A stretch of 64,000 bases of DNA from Paludibacterium sp. B53371 (GCF_018802765.1 NZ_CP069163.1:806001-870000), one strand, 5' to 3'; positions 1-10,338 are shown, counted from the first letter of the stretch. Translations and numbers: made by a program. Notes: generated from the letters alone by a model not told the origin.

Positions 1-1
1 C

Positions 2-2560
2 AAGCAGGCCGAAGCATCCAGCCGGGAGGTGACGGCTGCCTTTGAGGTCCTGACCAACACGCCCGGCAGCGCGGAAAGCATGCAGCTACAGCAGGAGGCG
101 CAGACATCGCGCACCGGCTATCGCAACGACTATGCGACTTTTATCCAGCTGTTCAAGGAAGGCAAAAAAGAGGAAGCACGCAAGTTCCTGCTCAGCCAGA
201 TGCGGAATACTCAGTTGGTCTACATGGATCAGGTCAACAAGCTGATCAAGCTGGAGCAGGATCAGTCCCAGCAACTGGCCAACCAGTCTTCCAGTCAGGC
301 GAGCCGTACGGAATGGGTGCTGATGATATCGGCGGGCGTGACGCTGCTGCTGGCCATCATTGCCGGCTGGCTGATCTCCCGTTCGCTGATGAGCGAGCTG
401 GGCGGCGAGCCGGCAGAAGCCCGCAAGCTGATGGAGGAACTGGCCGAAGGTGAGGTCACCACCACGCTGAACCTGAAAAAGGGCGATGACAGCAGCCTGT
501 TTGCCTATATGAGCAAGGCGGCGCAGCAAGCCATCGAGAACATCCGCGTACGCAAGGCGCTGGATGCGGCCGGCACCAATGTGATGATCGCCGATGCCAG
601 CAACCGCATCATCTATATGAATGAAGCGGTACTCAACCTGTTCCGCGCTGCCGAGGCCGATATCCGCAAGGAAATCCCCAGCTTCAGTGCCAACAACATT
701 CTTGGCAGCAGCATGGATACCTTCCACCGCAATCCGTCACACCAGCAACGTCTGATCAAGGACCTGCGCCAGACCCACAACGGCACCATCAAGATCGGCG
801 GACGGACCCTGACCATCAGTGCCACGCCGGTATTTGGCAAGAGCGGTGCCGTACTCGGCACCACGGTCGAGTGGCAGGACAAGACCGCCGAACTGGCAAT
901 GCAGGAGCGCGAACAGGAGCGTCTGGCCGAAGAGCGCAAGCTGTCGGAAGAAAATGCCCGTATCCGCAGCGCCCTGGACAATGTCAGCACCAGCGTGATG
1001 ATTGCCGACCCCAACGGCAACATCATCTATATGAACCGCAGTGTGCAGGAACTGATGCAGAACGCCGAGTCGGACATCCGCAAGGACCTGCCGAATTTCG
1101 AAGCACGCGGCCTGCTCGGGCGCTCGTTTGACGGCTTCCACAAGACGCCTTCGCATCAGCGCGACATGCTGGCCAACCTGCGCGGTACCCACCGCACCCA
1201 GATCAAGGTTGGTGGCCGGACCTTCTCGCTGGCCGCCAGCCCGGTCTTCACCGCCGGTGGCGATCGCCTCGGGACCGCGGTGGAATGGCGCGACCGCACC
1301 CTGGAAGTGCAGGTGGAGGAAGAGGTCTCGGCGATTGTCAGCGCCGCCTCGCGGGGTGACTTTGAACACCGCGTGCGCATGGAGGGCAAGGAAGGCTTCT
1401 TCAAGATGCTGGGTGAAGCGCTCAACTCGCTGCTGGATGTCACCAGTAATGGCCTGCAGGATATTGCCAACGTGCTGAGTGCCGTCGCCAAGGGCGATCT
1501 GACCCATACCATCCACAGCGACTATCAGGGCCTGTTTGGTACCCTCAAGCAAGATACCAACACCACGGTCGAGCGCCTGCGCGAAATCGTCACCAACATC
1601 AAGGAGTCGACCGACTCGATCAATACCGCCTCGCGCGAAATTGCCGCCGGTAACGCCAACCTGTCCAGCCGTACCGAACAGCAGGCAGCCAGCCTGGAAG
1701 AAACCGCTTCCAGCATGGAAGAGATCACCAGTACCGTGCGTCAGAACGCCGACAATGCCAAGAAAGCCAATCAACTGGCCATCGGCTCGTCCGACATCGC
1801 ATCGCGCGGAGGCCAGGTCGTCGGTCAGGTGGTGTCGACCATGAGCGAGATCAACGAAAGCGCCCGCAAGATCGTCGACATCATCAGCGTCATCGACGGC
1901 ATTGCCTTCCAGACCAATATCCTGGCCCTCAACGCGGCGGTGGAAGCTGCGCGCGCCGGCGAGCAGGGCCGCGGCTTTGCCGTGGTGGCCAGCGAGGTGC
2001 GCAACCTGGCCCAGCGTTCTGCCGGTGCCGCCAAGGAAATCAAGGGCCTGATCGGCGACTCGGTGGAAAAAGTCGAGTCCGGTTCGCGGCTGGTGGATGA
2101 GGCCGGTCGTACCATGCAGGAAATCGTCTCGGCGATTACCCGTGTCACCGACATCATGAGCGAAATCTCGGCCGCCTCGGTCGAGCAGAGCTCCGGCATC
2201 GAACAGGTGAATCTGGCCGTCACGCAGATGGACGAAAACACCCAGAAAAACGCGGCATTGGTGGAAGAGGCCGCGGCAGCCGCCGAATCGCTGGAAGAGC
2301 AGGCGCGCAACCTGGCCGAGGCCGTCGCCTTGTTCAAGTTGAAAGAGGGTGACAAGAGCGTCCGCCGCGATGCCCCGGCACAGGTCGTCAAGCCGGTGGC
2401 GACCCCGGTCAAGCCGGCCTCGGTGGCCCAGATCGGCCGGGCGCCGGCCGGAGAGAGGGTACTGCCCAAGCCGGAAAGCCATGCGGCCGCTACCCCGGCG
2501 CCACGCATTGCCCAGGTGTCGGCGACACGTGAGGGCGAAGGGGAGTGGGAAGAATTCTGA
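2..2560 (+). CDS. Methyl-accepting chemotaxis protein, 5' end outside the window
   Basis: Transmembrane chemoreceptor that passes ligand or redox signals to CheA/CheW. The reading frame is open to the left edge, so the N-terminal membrane segment and part of the sensor helix bundle are missing; the GTG at 29 is not the true start. Visible in order: end of a helical periplasmic domain, a membrane helix near nt 314-376, two related PAS-like repeats (about nt 536-900 and 960-1320, each with an MIAD...IIYMN core), a HAMP-like linker, and the MCP signalling hairpin with its conserved tip near nt 1895-2045. The protein ends in GEWEEF, which fits the xWxxF tail that tethers CheR, and cheR is the next gene 78 bp downstream. 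Ligand unknown; the duplicated PAS domains suggest cytoplasmic redox or cofactor sensing as well. Confidence 0.95.
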   Translation, partial: KQAEASSREVTAAFEVLTNTPGSAESMQLQQEAQTSRTGYRNDYATFIQLFKEGKKEEARKFLLSQMRNTQLVYMDQVNKLIKLEQDQSQQLANQSSSQASRTEWVLMISAGVTLLLAIIAGWLISRSLMSELGGEPAEARKLMEELAEGEVTTTLNLKKGDDSSLFAYMSKAAQQAIENIRVRKALDAAGTNVMIADASNRIIYMNEAVLNLFRAAEADIRKEIPSFSANNILGSSMDTFHRNPSHQQRLIKDLRQTHNGTIKIGGRTLTISATPVFGKSGAVLGTTVEWQDKTAELAMQEREQERLAEERKLSEENARIRSALDNVSTSVMIADPNGNIIYMNRSVQELMQNAESDIRKDLPNFEARGLLGRSFDGFHKTPSHQRDMLANLRGTHRTQIKVGGRTFSLAASPVFTAGGDRLGTAVEWRDRTLEVQVEEEVSAIVSAASRGDFEHRVRMEGKEGFFKMLGEALNSLLDVTSNGLQDIANVLSAVAKGDLTHTIHSDYQGLFGTLKQDTNTTVERLREIVTNIKESTDSINTASREIAAGNANLSSRTEQQAASLEETASSMEEITSTVRQNADNAKKANQLAIGSSDIASRGGQVVGQVVSTMSEINESARKIVDIISVIDGIAFQTNILALNAAVEAARAGEQGRGFAVVASEVRNLAQRSAGAAKEIKGLIGDSVEKVESGSRLVDEAGRTMQEIVSAITRVTDIMSEISAASVEQSSGIEQVNLAVTQMDENTQKNAALVEEAAAAAESLEEQARNLAEAVALFKLKEGDKSVRRDAPAQVVKPVATPVKPASVAQIGRAPAGERVLPKPESHAAATPAPRIAQVSATREGEGEWEEF

Positions 2561-2638
2561 TGGGGGCGGAGATCCGGGGGGCGTGGCCAGCAAGAGCCTT
2601 CACCCCCGGTCTTCTTTGCAGCGTGCAGCGGGAATGCC

Positions 2639-3466
2639 ATGTCGATTGATGATCGTGACCTGACCTTTACCGCGGCGGACTTCCGCCGCGTGCGTGACAT
2701 GGTCTACCGCCATGCCGGTATCTCCTTGTCCGATGCCAAAAGCGATATGGCCTATGCCCGCCTGGCCCGCCGGGTTCGTGCCATGGGGGAAAAGCGCTTC
2801 AGCGTCTATCTCGATGTCCTGTCCGCCGATCCGGCACACCCCGAATGGCAGTCATTCATCAATGCCCTGACCACCAATCTGACCGCTTTCTTTCGCGAGC
2901 CGCATCACTTCGAGATGCTGGCCAAACATTACAGCCACCACGCCGAACGAGAGGTCTACCGTGTGTGGAGCTCGGCCTCGTCAACGGGCGAAGAGGCTTA
3001 TTCGGCCGCCATGACCCTGGCCGAAACCCGGCCCAAAGTGCCGTGCCGCTTTGAATTGCTGGCCACCGACATCGATACCAACGTGCTCAAGACGGCAGCC
3101 AACGGGGTGTATCCGGAGGAGCGCATCGCCCTGTTGAAAGAGCGACAGCTCAAGACACACTTCCTGCGCGGCAAGGGCAGCAACGAAGGCAAGGTGCGCA
3201 TCAAACCGGCGTTGCGCGCAGTGATCGAATTTGCCCAGCTCAATCTGATTGCCGAACGCTGGCCGGACATCGGGCTGTTTGATGCCGTGTTTTGTCGCAA
3301 TGTGCTGATCTATTTCGACAGCGAGACACAGCGCAACATCCTGCATCATCTGGCCGAACACATGCAGCCGCATGCCCTGCTCTTCCTCGGGCATTCGGAG
3401 AATATTCAACTGATTACCGATATTTTTACGCCCTGCGGCAGAACGACGTACCGCAAGGCCGGGTAG
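2639..3466 (+). CDS. cheR: Chemotaxis protein methyltransferase CheR
   Basis: SAM-dependent enzyme that methylates glutamates of chemoreceptors during adaptation. The 275-residue length is normal for CheR. It has the N-terminal helical domain, the NLTAFFRE motif, the SAM-binding WSSASSTGEEAYS loop and the FCRNVLIYFD motif near the C-terminus. It follows the receptor, whose C-terminal xWxxF tail is a likely docking site for it, and precedes cheB by only 6 bp, so receptor, cheR, cheB and cheD probably share a transcript. The ATG at 2639 gives the family-typical N-terminus. Confidence 0.97.
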   Translation: MSIDDRDLTFTAADFRRVRDMVYRHAGISLSDAKSDMAYARLARRVRAMGEKRFSVYLDVLSADPAHPEWQSFINALTTNLTAFFREPHHFEMLAKHYSHHAEREVYRVWSSASSTGEEAYSAAMTLAETRPKVPCRFELLATDIDTNVLKTAANGVYPEERIALLKERQLKTHFLRGKGSNEGKVRIKPALRAVIEFAQLNLIAERWPDIGLFDAVFCRNVLIYFDSETQRNILHHLAEHMQPHALLFLGHSENIQLITDIFTPCGRTTYRKAG

Positions 3467-3472
3467 ACGCCT

Positions 3473-4528
3473 ATGTCGCCTTCTGTGAACAAGATCCGGG
3501 TAGTGGTGGTCGATGACTCGGCCCTGATCCGCAGCCTGCTGACCAGCATCATCGATGGTGCGCCCGACATGGAGGTGGTGGCGACGGCCGCCGATCCGCT
3601 GGTGGCGCGCGAACGCATCCGTGAAACCGACCCCGATGTGATTACCCTCGATGTCGAAATGCCGCGCATGGACGGCATCGAATTCCTGCGGCGCCTGATG
3701 CGCCTGCGCCCCACACCGGTACTGATGATCTCCACGCTGACACAGCAGGGTTCGGAAACCGCACTGACCGCCCTCGAACTGGGCGCGGTGGATTTCATCC
3801 CCAAACCGAGCACCAATGTCAATGCCGGCATGCAGGCCTACGCCGAAGAGATCCGCGAGAAAATCCGTATGGCCGCCGCGGCACGCAAGCGCCTGCCGAC
3901 CCGGCCCCCCGTTGCGCCGGCGCCCCCCGTGGCAGGCAGACCCATGCGGCTGAATCCGAACAAGCTGGTATTCGTTGGGGCCTCGACCGGCGGGACCGAA
4001 GCCATCCGCACTTTTCTCGGAGGTATGCCCGGCGAGTGTCCGCCGATCCTGATCGTGCAGCACATGCCCGAGAACTTTACGTTTTCATTCGCCAATCGAC
4101 TCGACACGCTTTGCGCCATGCACGTCAAGGAAGCCGAAGACGGCGAGGCCGTATGCCGCAACACCGCCTATATCGCCCCGGGCCATTCGCACATGCGTAT
4201 CTGCCGGCGGCAGTCCGGCTGGTATATCGGCCTTGACCAGAGCGAACCGGTCAACCGTCATCGCCCGGCGGTGGATGTCCTGTTTGATTCGGCCGCCGAG
4301 CGGGTAGGGCGCGACGCCGTGGCCGTGATCATGACCGGCATGGGCAAGGATGGTGCCCGCGGCATGCTGGCCATGCACCAGGCCGGGGCCTATACCCTGG
4401 CGCAGGACGAGGCCAGCAGCATTGTTTACGGCATGCCGAAAGAGGCGGTGGCAGTCGGCGGGGTGGACGAGATCTGCCCTCTGGACCGTCTGGCACCCAG
4501 GGTGCTGGAACAATTGCGGATCGGGTGA
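3473..4528 (+). CDS. cheB: Chemotaxis response regulator protein-glutamate methylesterase CheB
   Basis: Removes methyl groups from, and deamidates, chemoreceptors when phosphorylated by CheA. The receiver domain (about residues 7-125) has the acidic pair DD at 14-15, phosphoacceptor D60 and K111. A proline-rich linker (about 142-157) leads to the esterase domain with the catalytic triad S171 (GASTGG), H197 (QHMP) and D293 (GMGKDG). The 351-residue length is normal. It starts 6 bp after cheR and its stop codon overlaps the start of cheD by 4 bp, indicating translational coupling of the adaptation enzymes. Confidence 0.97.
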   Translation: MSPSVNKIRVVVVDDSALIRSLLTSIIDGAPDMEVVATAADPLVARERIRETDPDVITLDVEMPRMDGIEFLRRLMRLRPTPVLMISTLTQQGSETALTALELGAVDFIPKPSTNVNAGMQAYAEEIREKIRMAAAARKRLPTRPPVAPAPPVAGRPMRLNPNKLVFVGASTGGTEAIRTFLGGMPGECPPILIVQHMPENFTFSFANRLDTLCAMHVKEAEDGEAVCRNTAYIAPGHSHMRICRRQSGWYIGLDQSEPVNRHRPAVDVLFDSAAERVGRDAVAVIMTGMGKDGARGMLAMHQAGAYTLAQDEASSIVYGMPKEAVAVGGVDEICPLDRLAPRVLEQLRIG

Positions 4529-5133
4529 GCGTCATGTCCCATAACGGGCACGGCCTAGACTACTTCGACCAGCAGTTCCGGCTGCCGGCGATCAAGCTGT
4601 TGCCCGGCGATTATGTCGCCACCCAGGATGACCGCCTGCTGGTGACCGTGCTCGGATCCTGTGTCGCTGCCTGTCTGCGAGACCCGGCGTCCGGTGTCTG
4701 CGGCATGAATCACTTCATGCTGCCGGAAAGCCGCAGCGTGTCCGCCGCCGACAGCCTGTCCTCGCGCTTCGGCATTCAGGCCATGGAGCTGCTGATTACC
4801 GACATGCAAAAACGCGGCGCCCGGCGCGACCGGCTGCAAGCCAAGGTCTTTGGTGCCGGCAAAGTGCTGGACGGCATGAATGTCGTCAACGTCGGCGAAC
4901 TCAATGCCGCCTTCGTGCGCAGCTACCTCGACCTGGAGCGCATCCCCATCGTCGCCAGCGACCTGCTGGGCGAAACCGCGCGCAAAGTCTACTTCTTCAC
5001 CGATAGCGGCAAAGTGATGATCCGCCGCCTGAACACCGAGAAAGTGGCCAAACTGGCCGTACGCGAAAAGCAATACCGCGACAGCATCGTGCAGGAAGAA
5101 AGCCAGAGCGGCAGCATCGACCTGTTCGATTAA
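4525..5133 (+). CDS. cheD: Chemoreceptor glutamine deamidase CheD
   Basis: Deamidates specific glutamines of chemoreceptors to glutamates, making methylation sites for CheR. The catalytic cysteine C46 (LGSCVAAC) and histidine H63 (GMNHFML) are present, and the 202-residue length is typical of proteobacterial CheD. The GTG start at 4525 overlaps the cheB stop (GTGA); an in-frame ATG at 4534 is an alternative. Last gene of the chemotaxis run; a perfect palindrome lies just past its stop. Confidence 0.96.
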   Translation: MSVMSHNGHGLDYFDQQFRLPAIKLLPGDYVATQDDRLLVTVLGSCVAACLRDPASGVCGMNHFMLPESRSVSAADSLSSRFGIQAMELLITDMQKRGARRDRLQAKVFGAGKVLDGMNVVNVGELNAAFVRSYLDLERIPIVASDLLGETARKVYFFTDSGKVMIRRLNTEKVAKLAVREKQYRDSIVQEESQSGSIDLFD

Positions 5134-5148
5134 GACGGCGATTAAGAC

Positions 5149-5200
5149 GGGGTCAGGTCTTGCATTTTGCGTCCGGACGCAAAATGCAAGACCTGACCCC
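5149..5200. repeat. Perfect 52-bp palindrome, GGGGTCAGGTCTTG family, copy 1
   Basis: Two 26-bp arms with no spacer, perfectly complementary, beginning GGGGTCAGGTCTTGC and meeting at GTCC/GGAC. It lies between the convergent cheD and fdxA stops, where it could act as a bidirectional transcription barrier, though neither side has a run of T. A second copy lies at 31736-31802. Related palindromes ending in CAAGACCTGACCCC are, to my knowledge, common near REP-associated transposases of a type not encoded here. Just before the palindrome an 11-bp sequence, GATTAAGACGG, is duplicated with one C between the copies. Confidence 0.9.
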
Positions 5201-5207
5201 CGGGTGA

Positions 5208-5531
5208 TTATTTTTCCAGCTGGTCGAGTTTGCCTTTGACGGCTGCCCATTGCTCATGATCCGGCAACGGATCTTTTTTCTGTATAATCAGCGGCCATTT
5301 TTTTGCCAGTTCCGCATTCAGCGAAACAAAGACCTGCTGGCCGGCCGGAATATCATCTTCGGCATAAATGGCTTCCACCGGGCATTCGGCGACGCACAGC
5401 GTGCAGTCGATGCATTCATCCGGATCGATGGCGAGAAAATTCGGCCCTTCGTGGAAGCAGTCGACCGGGCAGACATCCACGCAGTCGGTGTATTTGCATT
5501 TGATACAGGCATCCGTTACAACGTAGGCCAT
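5208..5531 (-). CDS. fdxA: Seven-iron ferredoxin FdxA
   Basis: Low-potential electron carrier with one [3Fe-4S] and one [4Fe-4S] cluster, cytoplasmic. Cysteine spacing matches Azotobacter FdI-type proteins: C9, C17 and C50 fit the 3Fe cluster, C21, C40, C43 and C46 the 4Fe cluster, and C12 and C25 are the usual free cysteines. The 107 residues are the normal length, including the acidic C-terminal extension. Stands alone, divergent from gluQ with a 46-bp gap, so the two genes share a very short promoter region. Confidence 0.96.
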   Translation of the reverse strand: MAYVVTDACIKCKYTDCVDVCPVDCFHEGPNFLAIDPDECIDCTLCVAECPVEAIYAEDDIPAGQQVFVSLNAELAKKWPLIIQKKDPLPDHEQWAAVKGKLDQLEK

Positions 5532-5577
5532 TGGAAAATCCCTTTTTATTGACTGATTCAGAGTGTCATTTTAATCG

Positions 5578-6498
5578 ATGTCGTCCATTTGCGATTCCCA
5601 CACTTATTGTGGGCGTTTTGCGCCCAGTCCGACCGGCTTGCTGCATGCCGGTTCCCTGATGACCGCGGTCGGCAGTTATCTGGAGGCCAGGACCCGGGGC
5701 GGGCGCTGGCTGGTGCGCATCGAAGATCTCGATACTCCGCGCATGGTGCCCGGTGCCGCTGACGAAATCCTGCGCACGCTGGCGCGTCTGGGGTTCGCCT
5801 GGGATGGCGAGGTGGTCTATCAAAGCCGGCGCCATGAGCGGTATCGTGCCGCACTCGACGCCCTGATCAATCAGGATCTGGCCTATGCCTGCCGCTGTTC
5901 GCGACGCGAGATCCAGGCGGTGGCCGCCAGAGGGCTCGACGGGGTCGTGTATCCCGGTACCTGCCGTGCGCTGCAACTGAAACCGCAGCCAGGCCTGGCC
6001 TGGCGTCTGCGGGTTGACCTCGCCGGCGAGCAGGCCTTTGGCGATCGTCTGCAAGGTCGCTATGCCCAGAACCTGCCGCGTGACATCGGTGACTTCGTCC
6101 TGCTGCGGGCCGATGGTTACTGGGCCTATCAACTGGCCGTGGTCGTGGATGATGCCGATCAGGGCGTCACCGACGTGGTGCGCGGAGCGGATCTGCTGGT
6201 GTCGACCCCGCGCCAGATCTGGCTGCAACAGCGGCTGGGCCTGACGACGCCGGGATATTGCCATCTGCCGCTGCTGGTCAATGCGGCGGGCGAGAAGTTA
6301 TCGAAACAGACGCTGGCACCCTCAATCAGTGCCGATGCCGCACTGGATGAGCTGGCCCTGGCACTGACCCGGCTGGGTCATCGCCCGCCGGCCGGACTGA
6401 TTTCGCTCTCCGAGCTGTGGTCATGGGCCCACAATCACTGGTGTCTGGAGAATGTGCCAAAAGGTCCGGTTTTTGATGTGAATATGTCGTGGATATAA
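5578..6498 (+). CDS. gluQ: Glutamyl-Q tRNA(Asp) synthetase
   Basis: Paralogue of the glutamyl-tRNA synthetase catalytic core that attaches glutamate to queuosine in the anticodon of tRNA(Asp). The HIGH-type motif appears as PTGLLHAGS and the KMSKS-type loop as KLSKQ. A zinc site is visible as CRC near residue 100 with a Y and C in YPGTC. At 306 residues it lacks the anticodon-binding domain of GltX, as expected. The ATG at 5578 begins immediately before the conserved GRFAPSPTG segment. Confidence 0.95.
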   Translation: MSSICDSHTYCGRFAPSPTGLLHAGSLMTAVGSYLEARTRGGRWLVRIEDLDTPRMVPGAADEILRTLARLGFAWDGEVVYQSRRHERYRAALDALINQDLAYACRCSRREIQAVAARGLDGVVYPGTCRALQLKPQPGLAWRLRVDLAGEQAFGDRLQGRYAQNLPRDIGDFVLLRADGYWAYQLAVVVDDADQGVTDVVRGADLLVSTPRQIWLQQRLGLTTPGYCHLPLLVNAAGEKLSKQTLAPSISADAALDELALALTRLGHRPPAGLISLSELWSWAHNHWCLENVPKGPVFDVNMSWI

Positions 6499-6580
6499 AC
6501 CCACTTGCGTTAATGCGACGTGAATTTTCGCCTAATACCGCTTGCAAGAAACTTTGTCAATAAAACGCAATATAGATAAG

Positions 6581-6594
6581 TTGACCTTTATCAA
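6581..6594. promoter_or_regulatory. FNR/ANR-type box upstream of arcA
   Basis: TTGACCTTTATCAA differs at one position from the FNR/ANR consensus TTGAT-N4-ATCAA. It lies in the 431-bp gap before arcA, about 340 bp upstream of its start codon. Anaerobic activation of arc operons by ANR is established in Pseudomonas; activation here is inferred. A possible -10 (TACTAT) is at 6633-6638, which would centre the box about 57 bp upstream of a start site near 6645. Confidence 0.6.
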
Positions 6595-6679
6595 TTATTA
6601 CATCAATCTTCTTTGCCCGAATGCCATGTCCTTACTATGATTGCAGCTCAGCAAATCGGAATGTTAATATTCAAGAGTT

Positions 6680-6693
6680 TTAGAATATTCTAA
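6680..6693. promoter_or_regulatory. 14-bp palindrome TTAGAATATTCTAA in the arcA leader
   Basis: Perfect palindrome in the AT-rich stretch between the FNR-type box and arcA. It could be an operator (for example for an arginine-responsive regulator) or a leader hairpin. No factor can be assigned. The rest of the 6499-6929 gap shows no credible gene. Confidence 0.35.
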
Positions 6694-6929
6694 TTCTTGT
6701 TATTGATGGCAGGTTCGAGGCTGAGAATCAGGGCTCCTGAATCAGTTTCCACTCGTGTGCCGTGTCTGCGGCACATGCGGCAAATCGGGTTTCGCCTTTC
6801 CGCGTATCAAACGGGTTCAATCTGGTCTGGATGACCGGCTTGAGCCGTTGCCGATGAGCCATGCGCAGTCGTTGCGACCGTAGCGGTTGCGAACAATTTC
6901 ACAATGATGGCGATATTGAAGGAAGCAAG

Positions 6930-8162
6930 ATGACCAAGTTTGGTGTCCACTCTGAATGCGGCAAGCTCCATAGCGTGATGGTTGCCCGTCCTGGCCTGGC
7001 TCACAAGCGTTTGACCCCGGGCAACTGTGACAGCATGTTGTTTGATGATGTGATCTGGGTAGAACGCGCGCAGAAAGACCACGACTACATGGTGGAACAA
7101 ATGCGCGCTCGCGGCGTGCATGTCATCGAGCTGACCGAAGCGCTGGCCAAGGTGCTGGAAGACAAGGCCGGTCGTGCCTGGGTACTGGATCGCAAGATCA
7201 AGGCCGATAACGTCGGCATCGGCATGCTGGGTGACCTGCGTGCCTGGCTGGATGAAATGCCGGCCTTCCAGCTGGCCGAACACATGATTGGCGGTATCGC
7301 CAAGTTCGAACTGCCGTTCGACGCCAAGGGCCTGTTCGGTGGCTATCTGGAACACTCCGATTTCGTGCTGCCGGCTGTGCCGAACATTCTGTTCCAGCGC
7401 GACCCGAGCTGCTGGATGTACGAAGGCGTCACCCTGAACCCGATGTACTGGCCGGCTCGCCGCCAGGAAACCCTGCTGCAGCAGGCGGTTTACCAGTTCC
7501 ACCCGTACTTCGCCGGCAAGGTGAAGGTATGGTGGGGTGACAGCGACAAGGATTATGGCCTGGCCACCCTGGAAGGCGGCGACGTGATGCCGATCGGCAA
7601 CGGCGTGGTCCTGATCGGCATGGGCGAACGCACCAGCCCGCAGGCTGTGGTACAAGTGGCCCGCAACATTCTGGGCAAGGAAGGCGGCGCGACCCGCGTC
7701 ATCGCCTGTGAAATGCCGAAGACCCGTGCCGCCATGCACCTGGATACCGTGTTCAGCTTCCTCGACATCGACCTGCTGTCGGTCTTCCCGGACGTGGTCG
7801 ACGAGATCACCTGCACCAGCATGTACCAGGGCGACAAGGAAGGCGAAGTCCGCTTCGAACGTCACGAAGGCAAGCACCTGACCGAAGTGGTGCGCGAAGC
7901 CCTGGGTCTGAAGGAAATCAACATGATTCAGACCGGTGGTGATGCCTACCAGCGCGAACGCGAACAGTGGGATGACGGCAATAACGTCGTGGCCCTGGAC
8001 CGCCGCGTGGTGGTGGCTTACGACCGCAATACCTATACCAACCGCCTGATGCGCGAGCATGGTGTGGAAGTGATCGAGATCCCGGCCGCCGAACTGGGCC
8101 GTGGCCGTGGTGGTGGTCACTGCATGACCTGCCCGCTGATCCGCGACGCTGTATCGATCTGA
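6930..8162 (+). CDS. arcA: Arginine deiminase ArcA
   Basis: Hydrolyses arginine to citrulline and ammonia, first step of the fermentative arginine deiminase pathway. The 410-residue product starts at ATG 6930 after a good GAAGGAAG ribosome site; the frame extends upstream to 6861 but that part is not conserved. The FQRDPS, MHLDTVF and C-terminal GHCMTCPL motifs are present; C398 is the catalytic cysteine by alignment with the Pseudomonas enzyme (same distance from the C-terminus). First gene of arcABC. No ArcD antiporter gene is visible before or after the cluster. Confidence 0.97.
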   Translation: MTKFGVHSECGKLHSVMVARPGLAHKRLTPGNCDSMLFDDVIWVERAQKDHDYMVEQMRARGVHVIELTEALAKVLEDKAGRAWVLDRKIKADNVGIGMLGDLRAWLDEMPAFQLAEHMIGGIAKFELPFDAKGLFGGYLEHSDFVLPAVPNILFQRDPSCWMYEGVTLNPMYWPARRQETLLQQAVYQFHPYFAGKVKVWWGDSDKDYGLATLEGGDVMPIGNGVVLIGMGERTSPQAVVQVARNILGKEGGATRVIACEMPKTRAAMHLDTVFSFLDIDLLSVFPDVVDEITCTSMYQGDKEGEVRFERHEGKHLTEVVREALGLKEINMIQTGGDAYQREREQWDDGNNVVALDRRVVVAYDRNTYTNRLMREHGVEVIEIPAAELGRGRGGGHCMTCPLIRDAVSI

Positions 8163-8168
8163 TCTGAC

Positions 8169-8196
8169 GGCGCCCGGCCTGTTGCGGACGGGCGCC
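8169..8196 (+). promoter_or_regulatory. Hairpin between arcA and arcB
   Basis: GGCGCCCG and CGGGCGCC form an 8-bp perfect GC stem around a 12-nt loop right after the arcA stop. No T-run follows, so it is more likely an mRNA processing or stability element than a full terminator. A similar hairpin lies between arcB and arcC. Confidence 0.6.
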
Positions 8197-8260
8197 AATA
8201 ATACCCGTTTAACGGTAATTCATTTTCTGGCAGTAACCCCTTATTCATCAGGAGTTAGAC

Positions 8261-9265
8261 ATGGCTTTCAATCTGCGCAACCGTCATTTTCTGAAGATGC
8301 TGGACTTCACCCCGCGTGAAATCCGCTACATGCTGGACCTGGCCCGTGATCTGAAGCGTGCCAAGTACAACGGCACCGAGCAGCAGCACCTGAAGGGCAA
8401 AAATGTCGCTCTGATCTTCGAAAAGACCTCGACCCGTACCCGCTGTGCGTTCGAAGTGGCCTGCTATGACCAGGGCGCGCACGTGACCTACCTCGGCCCG
8501 TCCGGCTCGCAGATCGGTCACAAGGAATCGATGAAGGATACCGCCCGCGTTCTGGGCCGCATGTACGATGCCATCGAATACCGTGGCTTCAGCCAGGAAA
8601 TGGTTGAGAAGGAACTGGCTGCCTACGCTGGTGTGCCGGTGTACAACGGTCTGACCGACGAATTCCACCCGACCCAGATGCTGGCCGACGTGCTGACCAT
8701 GTGGGAAAACAGCGACAAGCCGCTGTCCCAGATCAGCTACACCTACATGGGTGACGCCCGCAACAACATGGGTAACTCGCTGCTGGTGATCGGTTGCAAA
8801 CTGGGTATGCACGTACGCATCGGTGCGCCGAAGCACCTGTGGCCGACCGACGAACTGGTTGCCGAGTGCAAGAAGATCGCCGCTGAAACCGGCGCCCGCA
8901 TCACGCTGACCGAAGATCCGGTCGAAGCCGTGAAGGGTACCGACTTCGTTCACACCGACGTCTGGGTGTCGATGGGCGAGCCGGAATCGGCCTGGAAGGA
9001 ACGTATCGACCTGCTGAAGCCGTATCAGGTCAACATGGCGCTGATGAAGGCCAGCGGCAACCCGAACGTGAAGTTCATGCACTGCCTGCCGGCGTACCAC
9101 AACAAGGAAACCAAGATCGGTCAGTGGGTCTTCGAGACCTTCGGTCTGGACGGCGTGGAAGTGACCGAAGACGTCTTCGAGTCGCCGATGGCCCTGCAGT
9201 TCGAACAAGCTGAAAACCGCATGCACACCATCAAGGCGATCCTGGTCGCCACCCTGGGTGACTGA
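8261..9265 (+). CDS. arcB: Ornithine carbamoyltransferase, catabolic
   Basis: In the deiminase pathway it phosphorolyses citrulline to ornithine and carbamoyl phosphate. Family signatures: STRTR (carbamoyl phosphate loop), HPTQMLAD, and MHCLPAYH (substrate loop). The 334-residue length matches ArcB and ArgI/ArgF alike; the catabolic assignment rests on its position between arcA and arcC. A strong AGGAG ribosome site precedes ATG 8261. Confidence 0.96.
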   Translation: MAFNLRNRHFLKMLDFTPREIRYMLDLARDLKRAKYNGTEQQHLKGKNVALIFEKTSTRTRCAFEVACYDQGAHVTYLGPSGSQIGHKESMKDTARVLGRMYDAIEYRGFSQEMVEKELAAYAGVPVYNGLTDEFHPTQMLADVLTMWENSDKPLSQISYTYMGDARNNMGNSLLVIGCKLGMHVRIGAPKHLWPTDELVAECKKIAAETGARITLTEDPVEAVKGTDFVHTDVWVSMGEPESAWKERIDLLKPYQVNMALMKASGNPNVKFMHCLPAYHNKETKIGQWVFETFGLDGVEVTEDVFESPMALQFEQAENRMHTIKAILVATLGD

Positions 9266-9285
9266 TCTGCCGTAATGGTCGGACC

Positions 9286-9313
9286 GGGCGTCGTGCCCAT
9301 CGTGACGACGCCC
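9286..9313 (+). promoter_or_regulatory. Hairpin between arcB and arcC
   Basis: GGGCGTCGT and ACGACGCCC form a 9-bp perfect stem with a 10-nt loop. It is followed by CTCTATTG rather than a T-run. With the arcA-arcB hairpin it suggests segmental processing or differential stability of the arc message. Confidence 0.6.
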
Positions 9314-9350
9314 TCTATTGACGAATGAAACAAGTTTTGAGGTAAGCAAC

Positions 9351-10298
9351 ATGCGAGTAGTCGTAGCTCTGGGTGGTAACGCCCTGCAACGCCGCGGTGA
9401 AGTGATGACCGCCGAAAACCAGCGCAACAACGTCAAGATCGCCGCCAAGCAACTGGCGACCGTCGCCAACAAGCACCAACTGGTCGTGGCTCACGGTAAC
9501 GGCCCGCAAGTTGGCCTGCTGGGTCTGCAGAATGATGCCTATGCCCGTCACGTTGACGGCAAGGTGACCCCGTACCCGCTGGACGTGCTGGGCGCCCAGA
9601 CCGAAGGCATGATCGGCTACATGATCGAACAAGAGCTGGGTAACGAGCTGCCGTTCGAAGTGCCGCTGGCCACCATCCTGTGTCAGACCGAAGTCGATGC
9701 CAATGACCCGGCATTCAAGAACCCGACCAAGTTCGTCGGCCCGGTCTACACCAAGGAAGACGCTGAAAAGATGGCCGCCGAAAAGGGCTGGACCGTCAAG
9801 GCCGATGGCGAGTACTACCGTCGTGTGGTACCGAGCCCGAAGCCGAAGCGCATTTTCGAAATGCGTCCGATCAAGTGGATGATGGAAAAGGGCACCGTGG
9901 TGATCGCTGCCGGCGGTGGCGGCATCCCGACCATGTACGATGCCAGCGGCAAGCGCCTGGGTGGTGTCGAAGCCGTCATCGACAAGGACCTGTCCTCCTC
10001 CCTGCTGGCGCGTGAAGTCGAAGCCGATTACTTCGTGATCGCCACCGACGTGAAGAGCGTGTTCGTTGGCTGGGGTACCCCGGAAGCCAAGGCCATCCGC
10101 ATGGCTCACCCGGACGAAATGGACAAGCTGGGCTTTGCGGCCGGCTCCATGGGCCCGAAGGTCGAAGCGGCTTGCGAATTTGCCCGTCTGACCGGCAAGC
10201 GTGCCGTGATCGGCGCGCTGGAAGACATCGAAATGATCGTCGAAGGCAAGGCCGGCACCATCATCTCGACCGAAAAGGCCGGGATCGAATGGTACTGA
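9351..10298 (+). CDS. arcC: Carbamate kinase
   Basis: Transfers phosphate from carbamoyl phosphate to ADP, giving ATP, CO2 and ammonia; the energy-yielding end of the arginine deiminase pathway. The amino acid kinase fold shows VVALGGNAL at the N-terminus, AHGNGPQVG, and AAGGGGIP with a downstream DKDLSS. Start chosen at ATG 9351 after GAGGT, giving 315 residues and the canonical N-terminus; an in-frame ATG at 9318 would add 11 unconserved residues. Followed by a strong terminator. Confidence 0.97.
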   Translation: MRVVVALGGNALQRRGEVMTAENQRNNVKIAAKQLATVANKHQLVVAHGNGPQVGLLGLQNDAYARHVDGKVTPYPLDVLGAQTEGMIGYMIEQELGNELPFEVPLATILCQTEVDANDPAFKNPTKFVGPVYTKEDAEKMAAEKGWTVKADGEYYRRVVPSPKPKRIFEMRPIKWMMEKGTVVIAAGGGGIPTMYDASGKRLGGVEAVIDKDLSSSLLAREVEADYFVIATDVKSVFVGWGTPEAKAIRMAHPDEMDKLGFAAGSMGPKVEAACEFARLTGKRAVIGALEDIEMIVEGKAGTIISTEKAGIEWY

Positions 10299-10338
10299 TC
10301 GCCTGATTGTCACGCCGCGCGCGTGACACGGTGACAAG

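Noticed and set aside
5149-5200. Palindrome as an ordinary intrinsic terminator
   Set aside because: Stem is far longer than needed, has no T-run on either side, and recurs at 31736-31802 with the same core, so it is a repeat family member first.
6599-6612. Second FNR-type box after the one at 6581
   Set aside because: TTACATCAATCTTC has only one recognisable half-site.
6861-6929. Upstream start for arcA
   Set aside because: Residues [16 protein letters not shown] are not ArcA-like and a ribosome site precedes ATG 6930.
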